11,875 nt of DNA from contig JAOUMI010000013.1 of the NCBI GenBank assembly GCA_029881555.1, positions 1-11,875 of the forward strand, in the 5' to 3' direction. The stretch's first letter is position 1. The number at the start of each line of letters is the position of its first letter. Under the pieces are notes generated by a model. It saw nothing but the letters and a program-made list of their open reading frames with translations, made no database searches and had not been told where the DNA came from. Both the position numbers and the translations under genes were made by a program. Source of the DNA: Candidatus Bathyarchaeota archaeon (GTDB lineage Archaea; Thermoproteota; Bathyarchaeia; Bathyarchaeales; Bathyarchaeaceae). Positions 8,709-11,875 of this stretch are shown here, in pieces.

Positions 8709-8789
8709 CCGTAACTGGAGGTCAACCCTTCATCCAAGGGCGAAACGACGCCTTAACGCGTTTGGGTTGACGCCGCCGTAAAGTTACGG
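8709..8789 (-). ncRNA. Leader hairpin upstream of 16S rRNA
   Basis: CCGTAACT (8709-8716) pairs with AGTTACGG (8782-8789) and GTCAACCC (8721-8728) with GGGTTGAC (8764-8771), with an asymmetric 4/10-nt internal loop. Inside, AAGGGCG and CGCCTT can pair with one bulge. The element lies between the candidate promoter and the processing stem, so it would be transcribed as leader RNA. Role unknown; folding aid or antitermination are possible. Confidence 0.5.
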
Positions 8790-8830
8790 GTGCGATTCAT
8801 ATCGCCAAAATTGACTTGGGCGTCCTCGCC

Positions 8831-8838
8831 GATATAAG
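8831..8838 (-). promoter_or_regulatory. Candidate TATA box of the 16S rRNA gene
   Basis: The minus strand reads CTTATATC. Transcription would start near 8808, giving a leader of about 195 nt that includes the leader hairpin and the processing arm. Chosen by its position and A/T character; other boxes upstream are possible. Confidence 0.4.
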
Positions 8839-8880
8839 TGTTGTGAATGGAAGCTAATAAACTTAGTGAGAGAGGGTTCC

Positions 8881-8938
8881 GTTAACTCTTTGGGACTTTT
8901 AGCGTTTTAGCCGAGATTGTTAACTATCGGGACTTTTT
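8881..8938. repeat. Two direct repeats upstream of the rRNA promoter
   Basis: GTTAACT, then 3-4 variable bases, then GGGACTTTT occurs at 8881-8900 and at 8919-8938, start-to-start 38 bp. The pair sits 40-110 bp upstream of the candidate rRNA TATA box and may be an upstream activating or factor-binding element. Confidence 0.5.
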
Positions 8939-9035
8939 GAGAGGACATAATAATGGTCTGAGCGATTGGTGAATTAAGTGAAAAAGAGGCTGCAGTGTCT
9001 TCCAGAAGCACGGTTTAGGTTTGTTAGTTTGCGTG

Positions 9036-9503
9036 TTAGTATGAGCCTTTCCCCAGAAGGACGAAGAAGGCTACGCCGATCACTGAGATTACTGCGATCA
9101 CGAGGACGTAGAACAGGGTTTGGGGGATTCCCATTATGTAGTGTTGAACGTCGTAGTTCAGGGTAACCATTTTTTCTTCCAGCGACTGGGAATTGTCAAA
9201 GTGCAGAGTGTAAACGCCGGCAGTTGTTGCGTGCAAAGAGAAGCTCTTTTGACCCACTGTGTCATACTGTATAATAGTGTCTCCGTTGGGATCGGTAACG
9301 GAGAAGTTTAATGCATTTATTGTTTGTCCGACCACGGTGAAGCCTATTGCAACGCGGTCATCATTCTGAAGGTTCAGTGATTTTGTAACTTCACTTTCCG
9401 GAGCCACCGTTAAGTTCTCGGTTGTTGCGTTGGCGTTGCATGTGATTAGGCTGGTTATGATTAGGAAAAAGGTTAGAGGGAGAACAGCATTTTTCTGTTG
9501 CAT
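9036..9503 (-). CDS. Secreted/membrane-anchored protein with p24/GOLD-like domain
   Basis: 155 residues from ATG 9503. Residues 1-26 look like a signal peptide (short polar start, hydrophobic LPLTFFLIITSLI, ANA before the likely cut). Residues about 30-120 are a beta-rich extracellular domain with NFSVTDPNGDTI, GQKSFSLHATTAGVYTLHFDN and KMVTLNYDV, the order seen in the GOLD domain of eukaryotic p24/emp24 proteins (V-DP-G, F-A-G-Y, F-N-S, K-V). A single transmembrane helix at about 128-150 leaves a five-residue tail (GKGSY). The protein would sit outside the cell, anchored at its C-terminus. An ATG at 9545 adds 14 charged residues and fits a signal peptide less well; neither start has a clear Shine-Dalgarno sequence. 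It diverges from rubrerythrin. The GOLD assignment is from pattern alone; other small beta-sandwich families are possible. Confidence 0.75.
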   Translation of the reverse strand: MQQKNAVLPLTFFLIITSLITCNANATTENLTVAPESEVTKSLNLQNDDRVAIGFTVVGQTINALNFSVTDPNGDTIIQYDTVGQKSFSLHATTAGVYTLHFDNSQSLEEKMVTLNYDVQHYIMGIPQTLFYVLVIAVISVIGVAFFVLLGKGSY

Positions 9504-9607
9504 CGTAGTTCCATGTTGAGTTTTCTGTTTCTCTCTTGAAAACATTATGAACCATTAATCTAGATCGAGGATACTGTCAGTTTGTCGAGGAAAGCAACTC
9601 GTTAATG

Positions 9608-9617
9608 TTATAAGTTT
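9608..9617 (+). promoter_or_regulatory. TATA box of the rubrerythrin operon
   Basis: TTATAAGTTT lies about 40 bp before ATG 9652, placing transcription start near 9638. GGTGA follows at about 9639-9643 as the ribosome binding site. Its TTATAA core is symmetric and might also serve the divergent p24-like gene. Confidence 0.5.
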
Positions 9618-9651
9618 TAACATGGAATTCTATTTCAGGTGAAATTGTAGT

Positions 9652-10173
9652 ATGAGCAAGACTGAAGAAAACCTGAAATTTGCGTTTGCGGGTGAGAGTC
9701 AAGCGAGAAACAAATACGCTTTTTTTGCAGAAGTTGCGAGAGCAGAAGGGTTTGAGCAGATCGCAGCCATCTTTGAGGAAACAGCAGCCAACGAAAAGGC
9801 TCACGCAGAACGACTTTTCGAATTTCTGAAGGGCGTTGGCGACACAAAACAAAACCTGAAGACGGCTATTGAGGGTGAACACTACGAATGGACACAAATG
9901 TATCCAACGTTCGAGAGAGAAGCACGCGAAGAAGGACTCACTGAAATAGCTGATGTCTTGAAGGAGATAGCTGAGGTGGAGGAGCAACACGAGAAAAGAT
10001 ATGGAAAGCTCCTCAAAAACTTGGAAGAAGGAAAGGTCTTCAAGAAGGAAAAAGTGGTCAAATGGAAGTGTCGAAACTGCGGCTACGTTCACGAAGGAAA
10101 AGAACCACCCGAAAGTTGTCCTGTCTGCGGATACTCCCAAGGCTTTTATGAACTGTTATGCGAAAATTACTAG
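9652..10173 (+). CDS. rbr: Rubrerythrin
   Basis: 173 residues, a typical length. Rubrerythrin reduces hydrogen peroxide in the cytoplasm of anaerobes. Residues 1-125 form the ferritin-like four-helix bundle with the di-iron ligands visible as E15 (AGESQA), E48 and H51 (ANEKAH), E76 and E79 (GEHYEW) and E110 and H113 (EVEEQH). Residues 138-173 are the rubredoxin-like domain with C140-x2-C143 (CRNC) and C156-x2-C159 (CPVC), which holds one Fe(Cys)4 and passes electrons to the di-iron site. The start ATG 9652 follows GGTGA with about 8 nt spacing. A desulforedoxin-like gene follows 24 nt after the stop, probably in the same transcript, so the two may act together against oxygen stress. All key residues are present. 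Confidence 0.96.
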   Translation: MSKTEENLKFAFAGESQARNKYAFFAEVARAEGFEQIAAIFEETAANEKAHAERLFEFLKGVGDTKQNLKTAIEGEHYEWTQMYPTFEREAREEGLTEIADVLKEIAEVEEQHEKRYGKLLKNLEEGKVFKKEKVVKWKCRNCGYVHEGKEPPESCPVCGYSQGFYELLCENY

Positions 10174-10197
10174 ACAGTAAGAGGAGGTGATGAAAAA

Positions 10198-10314
10198 CTG
10201 ACTAGAAAAGGTGAGGTATACCTGTGTGAAATTTGTGGGAACAAGGTTCAGGTGTTGGAGGAAGGTCGTGGAACTCTGGTTTGTTGCGGACAAGACATGA
10301 CATTAATGCAATAA
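10198..10314 (+). CDS. Stand-alone desulforedoxin-type iron protein (CTG start)
   Basis: 38 residues, too short for usual gene callers. It matches desulforedoxin and the N-terminal domain of desulfoferrodoxin: EVYLCEICGNKVQVLEEG, GTLVCCGQDM. Cysteines 10, 13, 29 and 30 have the C-x2-C and CC spacing that binds one iron. The catalytic superoxide reductase domain that follows in desulfoferrodoxin is absent, since TAA comes after LMQ. It is likely an electron carrier for rubrerythrin or for a separate superoxide reductase. The only in-frame start with a ribosome site is CTG 10198, six bases after GGAGGTGAT (10183-10191), a strong match to the 16S tail. ATG 10190 is out of frame and stops after three codons; one extra A in the run of five A at 10193-10197 would bring it in frame, so a sequencing error is possible. 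Confidence 0.8.
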   Translation: MTRKGEVYLCEICGNKVQVLEEGRGTLVCCGQDMTLMQ

Positions 10315-10444
10315 GCCTGTGAGTTTGGACGAGTTTTAAATAGATAGTCTTGTGTTCCGTTTGTTCACTATCACGGAGGCTATCGGTTTTCTATGTCAAA
10401 GAAGTTCGGTTTTGAAAGGGTATGTTTTGCTGGCGCGAAAGTGT

Positions 10445-10454
10445 TGCGCGCGCA
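10445..10454. repeat. GC palindrome TGCGCGCGCA, copy 1
   Basis: A perfect 10-bp palindrome directly before TATA-like TTTATAG (10455-10461) in AT-rich surroundings. An identical copy lies at 10680-10689. It occupies the BRE position of that possible promoter and might be an operator. Confidence 0.55.
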
Positions 10455-10506
10455 TTTATAGAAAATACTTTCTCAAGGCTTGTCAATTCAAAAATTCGAA
10501 GGTCGA

Positions 10507-10612
10507 GTTGGTTAAGGAGGTCATACTGAAGAGAGAAAGGAGTTCTTCTATGGGTTTACACCCAAAAATGGACTTCCTCCATAACCAACCATACAACCAA
10601 TTGGTTATCTAG
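10507..10612 (+). ncRNA. Structured element with alternative pairings and a micro-ORF
   Basis: GTTGGTTAAGGAGG (10507-10520) pairs with CCTCCATAACCAAC (10576-10589) in a 13-bp helix with one A/A mismatch, extended by TC/GA after a 3-nt bulge. Inside are GAAGA/TCTTC and the hairpin TGGGT-TTAC-ACCCA. ATAACCAA (10581-10588) can instead pair with TTGGTTAT (10601-10608), which excludes the long stem and would free the GGAGG. A 20-codon frame ATG 10550 to TAG 10612, with GGAG seven bases upstream, runs through it. A TATA-like box at 10455-10461 would start transcription near 10483. Neither RNA nor peptide function is known. Confidence 0.4.
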
Positions 10613-10679
10613 AAATATAAACGTTTCTGCACAAGTTAGTACATGCGCACATGCGCCCTCTCTCCAGAATTTTGTTTTA

Positions 10680-10689
10680 TGCGCGCGCA
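10680..10689. repeat. GC palindrome TGCGCGCGCA, copy 2
   Basis: Identical to copy 1. On the minus strand it is followed by ATAAAACAAAA, so both copies adjoin A/T-rich, TATA-like sequence facing inward over the region between them. Confidence 0.5.
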
Positions 10690-10834
10690 GTTTTCTTTGC
10701 ATCTGTTTGCTTTTCTTCAGCTTTTCGACGAAGTTTTCTTAACGAAGACTGGTAGGTTTTATTACGATGTTTTTCTACTAGATTAATGCAATAACATAGA
10801 AAGAAAGGGTGTACTTCACGGTTGTGTGGTGGTT

Positions 10835-11875
10835 TTGGGCGTAAATCTGCGTGCTTTGGTTCCGAAAACTACTGTTGCGCTTGACAGTTTAGGTGGTAAG
10901 TCTGTTGCTGTGGACGCTTACAACACGTTGTACCAGTTTCTCGCCATCATTCGTCAACCGGACGGAACCCCTCTCAAAGATAGAACTGGAAGAATCACCA
11001 GTCACCTAAGTGGATTGCTGTACAGAACCGCTAACCTTGTGGAAATGGGAATAAAACCTGTCTACGTGTTTGATGGGGTGCCTCCAGCTCTAAAGGAGGT
11101 GGAGATCAAACGCCGAATGCGAGTCAAAGAAGTAGCCCTCGTCAAATATGAACGGGCATTGAAGGAAGGAAAGATCGAAGAAGCCCGAACCTACGCTCAA
11201 GCTACCAGCCGCCTCAAAGATTACATGGCAGAAGACAGTAAAAGACTTCTCACCCACATGGGCATACCTTGGATACAGGCGCCCAGCGAAGGAGAAGCTC
11301 AAGCGGCACACGTCGTGAAAAAGGGGGACGCCGATTACTGCGCCAGCCAAGATTACGATAGCCTCCTCTTCGGAGCACCTCAACTTCTTCGCAACGTGAC
11401 CATTTCAGGACGGAGAAAGCTTCCTAGAAAAAACGTTTACATTGAGGTGCAGCCTGAAACCGTGGAACTCAACAGGGTTCTCACTGAATTAGACATCACT
11501 CACGAGCAGCTGATAGACGTAGGCATCCTGGTCGGTACAGACTTCAATCCTGACGGCGTGAAGGGAATAGGACCTAAAACAGCGCTTAAGCTCATACAGA
11601 AGCATGGAACCATAGAAAAAGTGCTGCCCACCTTGAAAGAGGCGGAGTTCCCTGTTGAACCTCAAAGAATACGGGAAGTCTTTCTCCGCCCGAAAGTTAC
11701 TGACAACTACAGAATCACATGGAAAGAACCCGACGCTGAAGCAGTGGTAGACTTCCTGTGCCGAGAAAGAGATTTCTCTGAGGAACGGGTGCGAAAAGCC
11801 CTCAAGAAAATGAGCGAAGGTTTGAGAGAAGCTAAGGGAAAAGTAACCCTTGAAACGTGGTTCGAACGTTCAACC
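10835..11875 (+). CDS. fen: Flap endonuclease 1, lacking only its extreme 3' end
   Basis: Structure-specific nuclease that removes 5' flaps and RNA primers in lagging-strand synthesis and base excision repair. 347 codons are visible without a stop. Metal ligands match archaeal FEN1: D27, D80, E152, E154, D173, D175 and D236. IRQPDGTPLKDR and GRITSHLSG lie in the N domain, QAPSEGEAQAA and ASQDYDSLLFG in the internal domain, and GVKGIGPKTALKLI (241-254) is the DNA-binding helix-hairpin segment. A PCNA-binding motif, KVTLETWF (336-343), ends the visible part with K in place of the usual Q, so only a few residues are missing. TTG 10835 is chosen because it gives the MGVNL start typical of the family, where the exposed glycine contacts DNA; GTG 10826 or 10829 are in frame but would place residues ahead of it. 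The Shine-Dalgarno sequence is poor (GGTGG, two bases away). Confidence 0.95.
   Translation, partial: MGVNLRALVPKTTVALDSLGGKSVAVDAYNTLYQFLAIIRQPDGTPLKDRTGRITSHLSGLLYRTANLVEMGIKPVYVFDGVPPALKEVEIKRRMRVKEVALVKYERALKEGKIEEARTYAQATSRLKDYMAEDSKRLLTHMGIPWIQAPSEGEAQAAHVVKKGDADYCASQDYDSLLFGAPQLLRNVTISGRRKLPRKNVYIEVQPETVELNRVLTELDITHEQLIDVGILVGTDFNPDGVKGIGPKTALKLIQKHGTIEKVLPTLKEAEFPVEPQRIREVFLRPKVTDNYRITWKEPDAEAVVDFLCRERDFSEERVRKALKKMSEGLREAKGKVTLETWFERST

Larger units (their letters stand above)
8613..9035. other. 16S upstream/leader region, no protein gene seen
   Basis: This 423-bp stretch holds no supported coding gene. Reading towards the 16S gene it has a T-rich run (CCTCTTTTTCAC, minus strand, about 8989-8978) that may end the p24-like gene transcript, two 20-bp direct repeats (8881-8900, 8919-8938), a candidate rRNA TATA box (8831-8838), a long imperfect leader hairpin (8709-8789) and the 5' processing arm (8634-8667). 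Confidence 0.6.
10315..10834. other. 520-bp intergenic region rich in inverted repeats
   Basis: No confident protein gene. It contains TATA-like TTTTAAATAG (10333-10342) and TTTATAG (10455-10461), two copies of TGCGCGCGCA, the structured element 10507-10612, a tandem ATGCGC pair (10643-10656), and T-rich runs at about 10668-10735 that could end transcripts. A 22-codon ATG frame at 10393-10461 with GGAGG 13 bases upstream exists but has weak support. A TATA-like GGTTTTATTACG (about 10755-10766) may drive FEN1. Confidence 0.5.

Noticed and set aside
8690..8800. Possible tRNA in the 16S leader because of its hairpins and GGGTGCGATTC sequence
   Set aside because: No 7-bp acceptor stem, anticodon arm or TTCGAAT-type arm with right spacing could be drawn.
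9577..10140. 187-codon minus-strand frame rich in Phe, Ser and Cys
   Set aside because: Antisense to rubrerythrin, whose metal ligands are all intact; the composition is that of a reversed helical gene.
10352..10612. 86-codon plus-strand frame starting with GTG
   Set aside because: No ribosome site at the start and no recognisable domain; it runs across a promoter-like box and a structured element. Only its last 20 codons, with their own GGAG, are kept as a possible micro-ORF.
11090..11383. 97-codon minus-strand frame
   Set aside because: Antisense to FEN1, which is intact in this part.

Overview
The window comes from an archaeon, most probably of the Bathyarchaeota/MCG group. The 16S rRNA is archaeal from end to end. 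Ribosome binding sites match its GGATCACCTCCT tail, TATA-like boxes lie about 25 bp before inferred transcription starts, and the protein set (split GcvPA/GcvPB, FEN1, ArsR-type winged helix, rubrerythrin) fits. The group name rests on the look of the 16S and proteins, not on a database search.

Layout. (1) 1-5684, minus strand: a five-gene cluster read right to left: gcvPA-like, gcvPB-like, an AcoX/ATP-NAD-kinase-like gene and two SDR oxidoreductases, the last cut by the window edge. A TATA box lies at 5721-5730. (2) 5685-6871: a small basic protein (minus) diverges from an ArsR-type regulator (plus). Repeated AAACAT sites between them look like an operator. (3) 7057-8840, minus strand: a solitary 16S rRNA gene with flanking processing-stem arms, a long leader that can form a hairpin, a candidate promoter and a terminator-like end. 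No 23S rRNA or tRNA follows it here. (4) 9036-9503, minus strand: a small secreted or membrane-anchored protein with a p24/GOLD-like beta domain. (5) 9652-10314, plus strand: rubrerythrin followed by a stand-alone desulforedoxin-type domain, an oxidative-stress pair. (6) 10315-10834: about 520 bp without a confident gene but rich in inverted repeats, including two identical GC palindromes and a structure that could switch pairing. (7) 10835 to the end, plus strand: FEN1, lacking only its last residues and stop.

How the genes may work together. The P-protein pair would decarboxylate glycine or a related amino acid. Both subunits keep the fold and the PLP lysine, but lose several motifs found in standard glycine decarboxylases. 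No gcvT, gcvH or lpd is present. With a kinase-like protein and two probably NAD-dependent SDRs, the cluster may be a distinct pathway, which is the most interesting candidate in the window.
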